NCBI RefSeq assembly: GCF_019393635.1
Contig: NC_057861.1
Location: 546,998,711 to 547,062,710 of the forward strand
Reading direction: 5' to 3'
DNA: 64,000 bases
Origin: Dromiciops gliroides
Taxonomy: Eukaryota; Chordata; Mammalia; Microbiotheria; Microbiotheriidae
Shown here: piece after piece, positions 9,480-18,884 of the stretch
Layout: every line of letters starts with the position of its first letter
Numbering within the stretch: position 1 is the stretch's first letter
Program-made: the position numbers and the translations under genes
Notes under the pieces: model-generated
The model's database searches: none
Seen by the model: the letters and a program-made list of their open reading frames with translations, nothing else
Told to the model about the DNA's origin: nothing

Positions 9480-9612
9480 GCAATTCAACAAGCATTTATT
9501 AGGCACCTACTCTTGGGGACTGTGCTAGACCCTGGGAATAAAAAAAAAATACAACAGTCTCTACCCTCAAAGAACTTACATTCTTCTGGGGAGACTCAAT
9601 ACATACACAAAT
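9480..9612 (-). repeat. L2/CR1-clade LINE fragment, antisense
   Basis: AACAAGCATTTATTAGGCAC then CTCAAAGAACTTACATTCTT: a block repeated at many places in this window (for example 15905, 29445, 41325, 60195). Confidence 0.65.
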
Positions 9613-9734
9613 AAACATATTAAAATTAAGGATGGAGAAAGCTGGTTTTTCATGAAAGGATAGGATCTTATAGATTGGAAATGCCGAGCTCTAGGTAAAC
9701 GTGGGCATAATCTAATGGCTGCTGAATGAAATGA

Positions 9735-9930
9735 TATCATATGTTTATCCATTTAAGATTTGCAAAGCACTTTGCTCACAGCAACCTTGTGACAGAGCCA
9801 GCATAAGTATTACCTTCGTTTTGCAAATGAGGAAACTGAGGCTCCGAACGGTGAATTGACTCGATGTGGTCATACAGCTAATAAGTATCAGAGCCAGGAT
9901 TTTAACCCAGGTCTTTGGAAGATCCTGTAC
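9735..9930 (-). repeat. MIR-type SINE
   Basis: TTGCAAAGCACTTTGCTCAC then GAGGAAACTGAGGCTCC and AGCTAATAAGTATCAGAGCC: a minus-strand MIR. Confidence 0.7.
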
Positions 9931-9970
9931 TGTTCCCAGTGTAAGGTAAAGGTAGTATCTTCAGGTAGTA

Positions 9971-10160
9971 TCCATACTGTGTTTACTTCTGTGCAGACTT
10001 CCCATGGGCCAAGGAAGATCCCGAAAAACTGAGGATGAGTGGGTGGGAGAGAAGAATATCTGCAGGTGGGCCAGATGGCAGATATTTCTCTCCCCTCACC
10101 CCCTCTGGTTTGCTTAGGTCTTCCCTTGGGGTGTTTGAGGAGAAGTAAACACAGTATGGT
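9971..10160 (+). repeat. Long imperfect hairpin sequence in intron 3
   Basis: Positions 9972-9990 and 10141-10159 are a perfect 19-bp inverted repeat. Inside it, 10042-10063 pairs with 10078-10100 with a small bulge, and the intermediate stretches also pair partially. The whole 190 nt can fold into one hairpin with a 14-nt loop, ending about 190 nt before the exon 4 acceptor. It could be a foldback MITE or a precursor-like RNA hairpin. No family is recognised. Confidence 0.75.
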
Positions 10161-10350
10161 TCCAACTCTGCGTGTCCAAGCTTAGAATTCTAACTCAAAA
10201 GAGAAGGGAGCAATTCACATTTTTCTCTTGACAGCAAAGCATACCTCTGTGTAGTCATTTCTTAAGTCACTGACTAATTAAAGTGGTAGTTCCTGGAGGA
10301 GCTGATCCGTTTCTCCCAGGCTACTCCTGAAGTCTCTTCTCTTCTACTAG

Positions 10351-10499
10351 GATCAGCAACCGGGATGAAGATAAGAATGGGGACTCAGACCACACAGCCA
10401 GTGAGGCTCCTCAGACCCCACAGGATGATTCCCCGGATCGGAGACGCTCATCTTCAGATACATCGAAGTCTGCATACAGCCTTACCCGGAGGATTTCAA
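10351..10499 (+). CDS. SYT17: SYT17 exon 4, Ser/Arg-rich linker
   Basis: Completes Leu61 (TT+G), codes residues 62-110, and supplies the first base of Ser111. The segment is polar and low in complexity, with acidic DEDKNGDSD, a TPQDDSPDRRRSSSDTSKS stretch and a closing SLTRRIS. RRRSSS and RRIS look like basophilic kinase sites (inference). It is a flexible linker between the cysteine cluster and C2A. The acceptor follows TTCTCTTCTACTAG. The donor GTAAGC at 10500 leaves phase 1. Comparison with the human protein as I remember it shows this linker to be the least conserved part. Confidence 0.93.
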
Positions 10500-10892
10500 G
10501 TAAGCATCTGGACAGTCCCCTTCTGTGCAAACTGTAGCTCGAGAAACCCCTGGCCTTGTCTGTCACTTGTGGACAAACCCAAAGTAAATCAATGAAAAAT
10601 CCCATCAAATTCATTGCCAGGAGTATAGACAGAGCAGGTTCTCTCAGGGACATCCGTGTTCCCAAAGAAAGAAAAAAGAGGCAGAGTTGCTGGAGGAGGC
10701 AGGACTGGGGAAAGAAAGATAGGACAGAGCATTGATGGCTCACTTAAGGTGGCCTTGATTATAGGAAAACACGGCTTATGAAAGTAAAGTGGATTTTAGT
10801 TTGTTTGATTGTGGGACTGAAACTATATCTAGTGAGTTGATTGGTCTTAGTCAATGGCTCTGACTAGCTCTGTGACATTAAGTAAGTCCTTT

Positions 10893-11131
10893 GCCAGAGG
10901 CAGATGCAGTGGCTAGAGCACTGGACCTGGAGGCAGAAAGACCAGAGCTCAAATTTGACCGTAGACACTTTCTAGTTGTGTGACCCTGGGCAAGTCACTT
11001 AACCTCTTATCTGTAAAATGGGAATTTAAAAACAACATCTATCTCCTTGGGTTTTTGTGAGGATCAAATAAAAGAATATTTGTAAAGCTCTTAGCATAAT
11101 GTCTGGCACATAGTAGCTGCTTAATAAATGA
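10893..11131 (+). repeat. MIR-type CORE-SINE, nearly full length
   Basis: A tRNA-like head (GATGCAGTGGCTAGAGCACT), GTGACCCTGGGCAAGTCACT and TTTTTGTGAGGATCAAATAA, ending GCTTAATAAATGATT directly before a TTCC microsatellite. Confidence 0.75.
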
Positions 11132-11240
11132 TTCCTTCCTTCCTTCCTTCCTTCCTTCCTTCCTTCCTTCCTTCCTTCCTTCCTTCCTTCCTTCCTTCCT
11201 TCCTTCCTTCCTTCCTTCCTTCCTTCCTTCCTTCCTCCTT
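11131..11240. repeat. (TTCC)n microsatellite
   Basis: About 105 nt of TTCC units growing from the 3' end of the preceding SINE. Confidence 0.98.
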
Positions 11241-11313
11241 TTTTTCTCTGGGTCTAAGCTATTTATCAGGAAAAAAGAGAGGGTTTGTGTTGATACATGA
11301 CCCCGTACAAGTC

Positions 11314-11468
11314 TATTTATTTATTTTTTTTTGTGGGGCAATGAGGGTTCAGTGACTTGCCCAGGGTCACACAGCTAGTAAGTGTCAAGTGTCTGAGATA
11401 GGATTTGAACTCAAGTCCTTCTGAATCCAGGGCTGGTGCTTTATCCATTGCGCCACCTAGCTGCCCCC
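11314..11468 (-). repeat. Short tRNA-derived SINE (WSINE1-like)
   Basis: Poly-T start, GGGGCAATGAGGGTTCAGTG, and end CCACCTAGCTGCCCC. Flanked by the 8-bp duplication TACAAGTC (11306-11313, 11469-11476). Confidence 0.9.
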
Positions 11469-11974
11469 TACAAGTCCAAATCTAATTAATTTGTTTGACT
11501 TTTTCCTCTGCCTCATTGAATTGATCAGATATTTAATTAGATCGACCAAGTTGATTTATTAGTGTTATTATCAGTAGTAATAATGGCAGCTTTTGTTTAT
11601 ATACCACTTTAAGGTTTACCAAATGGTTTTTTTCCTAACAAACTCATGAGGCAGTTGAATGCAATAACTATTGATCTGATTTTCTGATGAGAAAACAGAT
11701 TTGGGAAAGTTATCTGACCTGCCCTTGGTCACATCATTATTGTGCGTTGAAGATGGGAATCATAATTTGAATACTGGTGTTCTGTGATCTTTCCACTATA
11801 TACCTAACTCTCTCATGATTTTCCCATCTCATGAATACCTAGAAAGTATAGAATGGGGACACAGGAGGCTGTGTGTCATGTGAAATGATTTCAGGAAGTA
11901 GGTGGTGGGGATCATCCCTCTTCTCCTAGGCTACCTGAGATTTCAGTTCTTTTTACAGGGTAATGGTCTATTTA

Positions 11975-12065
11975 AGAGGCAGTGAGGTGGTGCATTGGAT
12001 AGATTACCTCTTTGGGCTTCTCTTTCATCATCTGTAAAATGAAGGAGTTGAACGCTGAGTTGACC
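11975..12065 (+). repeat. Truncated tRNA-derived SINE
   Basis: GAGGCAGTGAGGTGGTGCAT then CATCATCTGTAAAATGAAGG with the middle deleted. Confidence 0.6.
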
Positions 12066-12094
12066 CTGAAAAATGGGGGTTGAATTCAGAAGTG

Positions 12095-12255
12095 CCAAAC
12101 TTAAGGAACCCTGGCCACAACTACCTACAAAACTCCTTAATGCTAGCCTTAACCAAATTAAAATGTAATTGGGAAATGTTTAACAAAATAAATAAAAATA
12201 CAATACAACATAGATGATGTTAATTTGTGGTTTTTCTAAGTCAGTACCAGCCAGC
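12095..12255 (+). repeat. Unassigned old repeat, copy 1
   Basis: Contains CCAAATTAAAATGTAATTGG then AAATGTTTAACAAAATAAAT. The same block recurs at 24765-24960, so this is a dispersed repeat; I cannot name the family. Confidence 0.6.
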
Positions 12256-12316
12256 AGGGACCTGGTTCTACTTGAGTGTTACACTGCTTGATTAGATGGT
12301 CTCTAAAGACTCTTTT

Positions 12317-12535
12317 GATGGGCAGCTAGATGGCTTGGTGGATGGAGCACTGGGTCTCATACACTTACTAGCTCCTGGGCAAGTCACTTAAATCTATTTG
12401 CCTCAGTTTCCTCATCAGTAAAATGAGTTGGAGAAGGAAATGGCAAACCATTCCAGTATTCATGCCAAGAAAACCCCAAATGGTTTCAGGAAGAGCTGGA
12501 CGTGACTGAGAATGACTGAATAACAATAACAACAA
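12317..12535 (+). repeat. Long tRNA-derived SINE with RTE-like tail
   Basis: GGGCAGCTAGATGGCTTGGT head, GAGAAGGAAATGGCAAACCA, then an AACAATAACAACAA tail. Flanks AAAGACTCTTTT (12305-12316) and AAAGTCTCTTTT (12536-12547) are the target-site duplication with one mismatch. Confidence 0.88.
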
Positions 12536-12639
12536 AAAGTCTCTTTTAGCTCTTTGAATGCAAGTGTTCAAAACCAGCCTTAGGTCAAATCGTGTAATTA
12601 GCAAAGTTTGTTACATCACTGAATGCTGGAACTCCAAGG

Positions 12640-12885
12640 GACTTGTAAGGGATTTCCCTTAACTCTGGTACCCTCCCTCTATAATTATCTCCCATTTATC
12701 CTCTATATATCTTGTTTGCACATAGTTGTTTATATGCAATCCTCCTTACCGCCCCCCACACATTAGACTGTGTGCTTCTTGAGAATAGGAATTGTTCTTT
12801 GCCTTCCTTTGCAAACCCCAAATTTAGCACAGTGCACTTGGCAAACCATATTAGATATTTAATAAATGCTTGTTGACTTGATCTT
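12640..12885 (+). repeat. L2-clade LINE 3' end
   Basis: ACATTAGACTGTGTGCTTCT, then GAGAATAGGAATTGTTCTTT, closing TTTAATAAATGCTTGTTGAC. Confidence 0.7.
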
Positions 12886-13116
12886 AGAGATCATTTAGTC
12901 ATAACCACTTGTTTTGCAGTTTTAGAAAATAAATTCTAGAAAAATTAGGGTTTTTTTTACTTTCTTCTCTTTTTTCTCCAACAAAATCTATTGTCAGGGA
13001 AGTATCTGAAAACCTTTTTCACATTGAAGTATGAATAACTGTTAAGTCAGTGCGCCACCTCATCCAATATGTGATGTTTTTTGTCTTAAACCCAGTGGAA
13101 TAGGGCCTTTTTTTTA

Positions 13117-13368
13117 TTTAGTCATTTTTCAGTCATGTCTGACTCTTCATGACCCCATTTGGGGTTTTCTTGGCAAAGATACTGGAGTGGTTTGTCATTT
13201 CCTTCTCTAGCTCATTTTCCAGATGAGAAAACTGAGGCAAACAGGGTGAAGTGACTTGTCTAGGATCACATAACTAGTAAGTGCCTGAGACCAGATTTGA
13301 ACTCATGAAGAGGAGCCTTGCTGACCAAGTTCAGTGCTCTGTCTTCTATGCCACCTATTGAGAGTCAG
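13117..13368 (-). repeat. Long tRNA-derived SINE
   Basis: Starts CAGTCATGTCTGACTCTTCA, continues GGGGTTTTCTTGGCAAAGAT and ends ATGCCACCTA: the reverse of the element at 12317. Confidence 0.85.
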
Positions 13369-13565
13369 AATTAGAATCAGTGCCTTTGAAGTCTTAGTCC
13401 AGTATTCTTATTACTAAATACACCATGCAGCCTTCTTAGCACCATGCCTAGCACATAGTAGACACTTCATGTTTATTGATGGACCTATGAAATAAAATAG
13501 ATAGAAAAGAACCCTGTATAACCTACAAAGTGATATCACCCACGTTCTGTGTGATTACCCATTAG

Positions 13566-14185
13566 GTCTTGAGTCCAGACGGCCCAGCTCTCCACTAATC
13601 GATATTAAGCCCATAGAGTTTGGGATTATCGGAGCCAAGAAAGAAATCATCCAACCCTCAGTGCTGAGAAGGACCTACACTCCTGATGACTACTTTAGAA
13701 AGTTCGAGCCCAGACTCTACTCACTTGATTCTAACAGCGATGACATGGACTCCCTGACCGATGAGGAGATCTTATCCAAGTACCAGCTGGGTATGCTGCA
13801 TTTCAGCACTCAATACGACCTGCTGCATAACTACCTAACTGTGAGGGTGATTGAGGCCAGGGACCTGCCACCTCCCATCTCCTATGATGGCTCTCGACAA
13901 GATATGGCTCATTCGAACCCCTACGTGAAGATCTGCCTATTGCCAGACCAGAAGAATTCCAAGCAGACAGGTGTCAAACGCAAGACCCAGAACCCAGTGT
14001 TTGAGGAGCGCTACACCTTTGAGATCCCGTTTCTAGAAGCCCAAAGAAGAACTTTGCTTTTAACCATAGTGGATTTTGATAAGTTCTCACGTCACTGTGT
14101 CATTGGGAAAGTTTCCGTGCCTTTAAGTGAAGTGGACCTGGTGAAGGGGGGGCACTGGTGGAAAGCTCTGGTTCCCAGTTCTCAG
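13566..14185 (+). CDS. SYT17: SYT17 exon 5, linker and complete C2A domain
   Basis: Completes Ser111 and codes residues 112-317 to VPSSQ; 620 nt, phase 1 in and phase 0 out. The linker includes PSSPLIDIKPIEFG and an acidic SLTDEEILSKY. C2A starts about residue 183 (YQLGMLHFSTQYD) and ends near residue 310 (GGHWWKAL). Two positions that are usually calcium-binding aspartates are replaced: the SDPYVK motif reads SNPYVK, and the loop 3 motif DFDxFSxHD reads DFDKFSRHC. This suggests weak or no calcium binding by C2A. The polybasic stretch is KQTGVKRKTQ. The acceptor is CCCATTAG at 13558-13565 and the donor GTAAGG is at 14186. A longer than usual exon because linker and C2A are not split. Confidence 0.97.
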
Positions 14186-14355
14186 GTAAGGAAGCATGTC
14201 TGTGACTTCTGCTAGCTGTGTGAAAGATTCTTGACTTGTAAGGTGTGACCCATAAGGTCACCCATAAGGCTTGATGGCCTATAAGGAAGAATAGAGATAA
14301 TACTGGGTAAAAAAAAAAAAAAGTATTTACTTTTGTCTTTTAAAAAAGCAGCTTT

Positions 14356-14520
14356 GGGGGCAGCTAGGTGGCGCAGTGGATAAGGCACCAGCCTTGGATT
14401 CAGGAGGACCTGAGTTCAAACCCAGCCTCAGACACTTACTAGCTGTGTGACCCTGGGGAAGTCACTTAACCCCCATTGCCTGCAAAAAACAAAAAAAACA
14501 AAAACAAAAGAAAACAAAAC
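14356..14520 (+). repeat. Short tRNA-derived SINE (WSINE1-like)
   Basis: Complete copy with A box TGGCGCAGTGG and B box GAGTTCAAACCC, ending in an A-rich CAAAA tail. Duplication AAAAGCAGCTTT (14344-14355) and AAAAGCGGCTTT (14521-14532). Confidence 0.93.
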
Positions 14521-14724
14521 AAAAGCGGCTTTGAAGAATGTGGAAGGAGAATAAAGGATGATCTAGTCTTTGTTGCCTGGGAAATTGATTCCCTGTCTCC
14601 CCAGAAGATGTCTGAGTACTTAAGAAGCACCCACACTGACTTGGAGTCTTTCCCTGGGTGATTATTATTAGGGTTATTGAGGCAAGCTGACTGTAGGTTC
14701 TTGCCTTGGGAATATAGGTAGCTG

Positions 14725-14843
14725 TGGCATAATTATCTAACAGTGAGGGTGAATGAGGCCAGGGACCTGCCATCTCCCATCTTCTCTGACAGATCACAAC
14801 AAGACATGGCTATTCACACACTCCTACATGAAAATCTGCCAAA
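14725..14843 (+). pseudogene. SYT17: Decayed partial copy of SYT17 exon 5 (C2A)
   Basis: This intron 5 segment aligns with exon 5 positions 13822-13937. GTGAGGGTG, GAGGCCAGGGACCTGCCA and CTCCCATCT are shared, and the first 68 aligned bases differ at about 10 sites. Its translation begins HNYLTVRVNEARDLPSPI, clearly the C2A strand preceding calcium loop 1. A one-base indel near 14810 then shifts the frame, and a stop follows. No good splice sites frame it. It looks like a local duplication that has decayed, about 540 nt downstream of the true exon. Confidence 0.85.
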
Positions 14844-14956
14844 TTTACTGATTCCATAAACAATGTGTGGAAATGCTTCTCAGTGCCATGTTAATCATGG
14901 GCAGAGATTTGAAAGTGGGTGCTTTTGAGGGGCAGAGGAAGATTAATAACAGCTAG

Positions 14957-15125
14957 AATTGAGGCAGCTGGGTGGCGCAGTGGATAAAACACCGGCCCTG
15001 GATTCAGGAGGAACTGAGTTCAAATCTGGCTTTAGACACTTGACACTTACTAGCTGTGTGACCCTGGGCAAGTCACTTAACCCTCATTGCCCTGCAAAAC
15101 AAAAACAAAAACAAAAACAAAACAA
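14957..15125 (+). repeat. Short tRNA-derived SINE (WSINE1-like)
   Basis: Full copy with A and B boxes and a CAAAA tail. Duplication AATAACAGCTAG (14945-14956) and AATAATAGCTAG (15126-15137). It sits at the edge of a minus-strand MIR. Confidence 0.92.
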
Positions 15126-15127
15126 AA

Positions 15128-15385
15128 TAATAGCTAGCATTTATATAGCATTTTAAGGTTTACAAAGTACTTCATATATGTCATCTTATTTGATTCTCAT
15201 GGCAGCCCTGGGAGGTAGGGACTACTATTATTTCCATTTTACAGATGAGGAAACTGAGGTGGAGAGAGAAGTTAAGTGACTTGCTTAGGGTCATAAAACT
15301 ATGAAGTGTCTGAGGTAAGATTTGAACTTGGGTCTTCCTGATTTCAGGTCCAGTCTGTATCTACTGTGTCATCTACCTGCCTGGA
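15128..15385 (-). repeat. MIR-type SINE, nearly full length
   Basis: CATTTATATAGCATTTTAAG, ATTTTACAGATGAGGAAACT and a CATCTACCTGCCT end. Confidence 0.8.
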
Positions 15386-15449
15386 TTAAAGTTCTGGAGG
15401 TGCCTTCCATACATGAATTTGTATCTACAGTGATTCAATGTGGGATCAG

Positions 15450-15650
15450 ATAGCTAGGTGGTACATGGTTAGAAATCCAACCTCAGACACTTAATAGCTG
15501 TATGACCGTGGGCAAGTCACATAACCCTAATTATCTGTTTCCTCATCTGTGAAATGAGCCAGAGAAGGCAATGGCAAACCAATCCAGTATCTTTGCCAAG
15601 AAAACCCCAAATGGGGTCACGAAGAGTGATACACGACTGTACAACTGCAC
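15450..15650 (+). repeat. Long tRNA-derived SINE, internal deletion
   Basis: TAGCTAGGTGGTACATGGTT head and a GGGGTCACGAAGAGTGATAC tail. TGTGGGAT occurs on both sides (15439 and 15651), a likely target-site duplication. Confidence 0.8.
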
Positions 15651-15904
15651 TGTGGGATTGGATCTCTCACACACAAAGTCACAAATGGATGCTGCACACC
15701 AAGGAGTTGTTTCCTCATTGACTAGATCAGTCACTCTTAGTCATTACTTATTGATTGAATGTCCCCTACCAGACTTTACTGGATTGCTAGAGTAGGGAAA
15801 AAGCCTGACCTTTGCCATCAAGGAGCTTACAGATCTAAAGGGAGAAATCAAAGAGACAAGGTATAGACAGTGCTTTATTATTTGCATTGTAAAAGGGACT
15901 AATC

Positions 15905-16210
15905 AATTAAGCCAATAAACATTTAATAAGCATTTACTTTGTGCCTGACAAGGCGCTAAGGGCCAAGCATATAAAGAAAGGCTGGACAACAACCCCTCCC
16001 CTTCCAAAAGTCTATATTCTAAAGGGTAGACAATAGAGAAATAATTAGATACATGCAAAACACTTAGAATCAATCAGTCCTGTCAGTCAATAAACATTCA
16101 TTTAGCATCTCCTATGTGCTAGACACTGTGCTGAGCCTGAGAATACAAATATAACTGAAAAGAAAGAGTTCCTTTAAGAAGTTTATGATCTATTGGAATA
16201 GAAGGAAGAT
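15905..16210 (-). repeat. Two L2/CR1-clade LINE fragments, antisense
   Basis: AATAAACATTTAATAAGCAT at 15915 and AATAAACATTCATTTAGCAT at 16089 start two successive copies of the same antisense block. Confidence 0.6.
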
Positions 16211-16358
16211 GAATCCATGTGAATGATCTACACCACTGGGGATTATAATTGGCTTTCTTTCTTCTGAAATCCTTACCTTCCTAATGCTGGGTTTAAGGCA
16301 TAGATCTTTGTGTTAGCCCACTCAAGGCTTAGTGTCCCTTCTCACAATAATGTTTTTT

Positions 16359-16385
16359 CCCCATTTTTTTTCTTTTTCTTTCTTC

Positions 16386-16476
<91 letters not shown>

Positions 16477-16621
16477 TTTGGCAGGGCAATGAGGGTTAAG
16501 TGACTTGCCCAGGGTCACACAGCTAGTAAATATCAAGTGTCTGAGGTCAGATTTGAACTCAGGTCCTCTTGAATCCAAGACTGGTGTTTTATCCACTGAA
16601 CCACCTAGCTGTCCCCGCCCC
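16359..16621 (-). repeat. Short SINE with expanded (TTTC)n tail
   Basis: The poly-T side carries (TTTC)n from about 16375 to 16477, then GGCAGGGCAATGAGGGTTAA and CCACCTAGCTGTCCCC. Its right duplication CAATAATGTT (16622-16631) is shared with the next SINE. Confidence 0.88.
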
Positions 16622-16631
16622 CAATAATGTT

Positions 16632-16780
16632 GGGTTTTTTTTTTTTTGGTGGGGCAATGAGGGTTAAGTGACTTGTCCAGGGTCACACAGCTAGGAAGTG
16701 TTAAGTTCAAGGCAGATTTGAACTCAGGTCCTCCTGAATCCAGGGCCGGTGCTTTATCTACTGGGCCACCTGGCTGCCCC
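16632..16780 (-). repeat. Short tRNA-derived SINE, same target site
   Basis: GGGGCAATGAGGGTTAAGTG to CCACCTGGCTGCCCC, flanked by CAATAATGTT at 16622-16631 and 16781-16790. Confidence 0.9.
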
Positions 16781-16883
16781 CAATAATGTTTTTAAATGCA
16801 TATAATATACAAAAAAGGAAACCAATTATATTGAAATAAAGTTATCAAAATATGTGTTTCTTTTTTAAAAAAATAATTTCATA

Positions 16884-17031
16884 GGGGCAGCTAGGTGGCA
16901 CAGTGGATAGAGCACCGGCCCTGGAGTCAGGAGGACCTGAGTTCAAATCTGGCCTCAGACACTTAACACTTACTAGCTGTGTGACCCTAGACAAGTCACT
17001 TAACCCCAATTGCCTCACCAAAAAAAAAAAT
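16884..17031 (+). repeat. Short tRNA-derived SINE (WSINE1-like)
   Basis: GGGGCAGCTAGGTGGCACAG head and poly-A tail, flanked by TTTCATA (16877-16883, 17032-17038). Confidence 0.9.
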
Positions 17032-17167
17032 TTTCATAGACCCTAGGTTAAGATACCTGGATTAAGGATAACTTCAATGTTTAACTGCATCATGTGGGTC
17101 CATCCCATCTAACTGTGAAGGGTAGAGAGGAGGAAGGGGGAGATTAGAAATAGTAGATACTTTTTTC

Positions 17168-17335
17168 CATGTATTTTAAAAATATTTTTATTGATTTCAT
17201 TAAATATTTCCTAATTACACGTAAAAAATTTTAACATTCATTTTTTACAATTTTGAGTTCCAAATTAAAGAAGACAAGCAATATGATATAGATTATACAT
17301 GTGAGGTCATGCAAAACATTTCCACATTAGTCATA
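17168..17335 (-). repeat. L1 3' UTR fragment, antisense
   Basis: TTTTGAGTTCCAAATTAAAG, GACAAGCAATATGATATAGA and TTCCACATTAGTCAT are typical of the marsupial L1 3' end read in reverse. Confidence 0.65.
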
Positions 17336-17569
17336 AGAGATAGTAGACACTTAAAAAGTGCTTGTTGACTGACTTGTAGAATGACTGACTGGATTCTCAT
17401 TGAGTAGGAAGGGAAAGCTAGCCTAGCATTAAAAACTTGTGGGTATTTAATTGAATATAAGTAATAGAGGTAGGCACATGAATAGCCCTGTTTGTCTAAA
17501 TATGAGGTATCACCATAAAATGATGAGGTGGATTTTCTCTGTGGCTGTTGGCAGGCCCATTACACAACA

Positions 17570-17740
17570 TTTTGTTGTTGTTCAGTTGTGTCCAACTCTT
17601 TGCAACCCCATGCACCATAGCCCATCAGGCCCTTCTCTTCTCTACTGTGTCTCAAAGTCTGTCCAAGTTCATGTTCATTGCTTCCATGACACTCTCTATC
17701 CATCTCACCCTCTGCCATGCCTGATCATTTTTAGAATCTG
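17570..17740 (-). repeat. RTE/BovB-clade LINE 3' fragment
   Basis: TGTGTCCAACTCTTTGCAAC and CTCAAAGTCTGTCCAAGTTC: the same unit that begins the larger copy at 18095. Confidence 0.65.
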
Positions 17741-17916
17741 TCAGTAGCCCAGCATGTTTGTCATTTCTCATTACTAGCTAGAGCCTAGAGTTTATGGACT
17801 CCAAGATATTTTATCTTTTCTACAGCTCCCAATGTCTTCCCTTCAATGCACGAGAGCCCTCAACTAGAGGTCTGCTACCAAGATGGTGGTGAAGGAGGAA
17901 GGATACATTAAATCTT

Positions 17917-18063
17917 TCTTTTTCCCCCCCAGGGCAATGAGGGTTAAGTGACTTGCCCAGGGTCACACAACTAGTAAGTGTCAAGTGTCTGAGGCCAGAT
18001 TTGAACTCAGGTCCTCCTGAATCCAGAGGCACTTCTTTATCCACTACGCCACCTGGCTGCCCC
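17917..18063 (-). repeat. Short tRNA-derived SINE (WSINE1-like)
   Basis: AGGGCAATGAGGGTTAAGTG to CCACCTGGCTGCCCC with a perfect 17-bp duplication AGGATACATTAAATCTT (17900-17916, 18064-18080), so a fairly young insertion. Confidence 0.93.
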
Positions 18064-18094
18064 AGGATACATTAAATCTTATCATTCATTTATG

Positions 18095-18215
18095 TTGTTT
18101 TTTGTTGTTCATTCATCCAGTCATGTCCAATTCTTTGTGACCCCTTGGACCATAGCACACCAGGCCCTTCACTATCTCCCAAAGTCTGTCAAAGTTCATA
18201 TTCATTGTTTCTATG

Positions 18216-18286
<71 letters not shown>

Positions 18287-18725
18287 CTTTCCCATCTCCT
18301 TCTCCTTTTGCCTTCAATCTTTCCCAACATTAAGGTCTTTTCTAATGAGTCTTGTCTTATTATGTGACCAAAGTATTTAAGTTTCAGCTTCAGGATTTGA
18401 CCTTCCAGTGAAGAGTCTGAATTAATTTCTTTAAGTATTGACTGATTTGATCTCTTTGCTGTCCAAGGGTCTCTCAAAAGTCCTCTCTAGCACCATAGTT
18501 TGAAAGTGTTGATTCTGCAGCATTCAGCTTTCCTAGTAATCCAACTGTCACATCAACACATTGCTACTGGAAAAACCATAGCTTTGACTCTACAGGCCTT
18601 TGTTGGCGAGGTGATGTCTCTGCTCTTTAATATGCCGTCCAGATTTCCCATAGCTTTCCTTCCAAGGAGCAAGTGTCTAGTCTCATTTAGAACACTGGGC
18701 TTCATGTAGAACTTATATTGGCACA
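18095..18725 (-). repeat. RTE/BovB-clade LINE remnant with RT C-terminal coding
   Basis: The minus-strand frame at 18477-18290 reads DPWTAKRSNQSILKEINSD, then KYFGHIIRQDSLEKTLMLGK and IEGKRRRRWERMRE. This is the C-terminal signature of RTE/BovB reverse transcriptases (HxxRxDSLEKxLMLGKIEG). The frame then enters a (TC)n expansion. RTE/BovB elements are LINEs known for horizontal spread between vertebrates. This copy is fragmentary and not functional. Confidence 0.85.
18218..18283. repeat. (TC)n microsatellite inside the RTE/BovB remnant
   Basis: About 66 nt of pure CT repeats, read as RERERE in the antisense LINE frame. Confidence 0.97.
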
Positions 18726-18884
18726 AGTGTAAGTGAATGAGTGGAGACGAATCAGGGCCAATTATGCAAAGCTAAGGACAAGATGCTGTTCATCCTGGGA
18801 GGAAGGAAGAGTTCGGTTGTGCTTTACTTAGGCAACAATAATTGTATACCAGCTATCTACTGAGCATGATACTAATTGCAGAGG

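Larger units (their letters stand above)
16320..17075 (+). repeat. hAT-like MITE, copy split by three SINEs
   Basis: Non-SINE pieces 16320-16358, 16781-16883 and 17032-17070 join into AATAATGTTTTTAAATGCAT...GAAACCAATTATATTGAAAT...GACCCTAGGTTAAGA. Related copies are at 22150, 40088 and, reversed, at 19390, 25655 and 54298. Ends resemble CAGGG...TTCTTAAC inverted repeats, typical of hAT elements (inference). Confidence 0.55.

Noticed and set aside
14369..14420. tRNA-gene-like A and B boxes
   Set aside because: The boxes belong to tRNA-derived SINE heads. No cloverleaf, anticodon arm or acceptor stem pairing was evident.
14587..14640. Possible second piece of the exon 5 duplicate (DSLSPQKMSEY versus DSLTDEEILSKY)
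   Set aside because: The resemblance is short, spacing to the main copy does not match exon 5, and nucleotide similarity is weak.
14959..15156. Recurring peptide with DKAPALDSGGPEFKSGLRHL and LTSCVTLGKSLNPHCP
   Set aside because: The same peptide appears at more than ten places on both strands because it is one frame of the short SINE, not a gene family.
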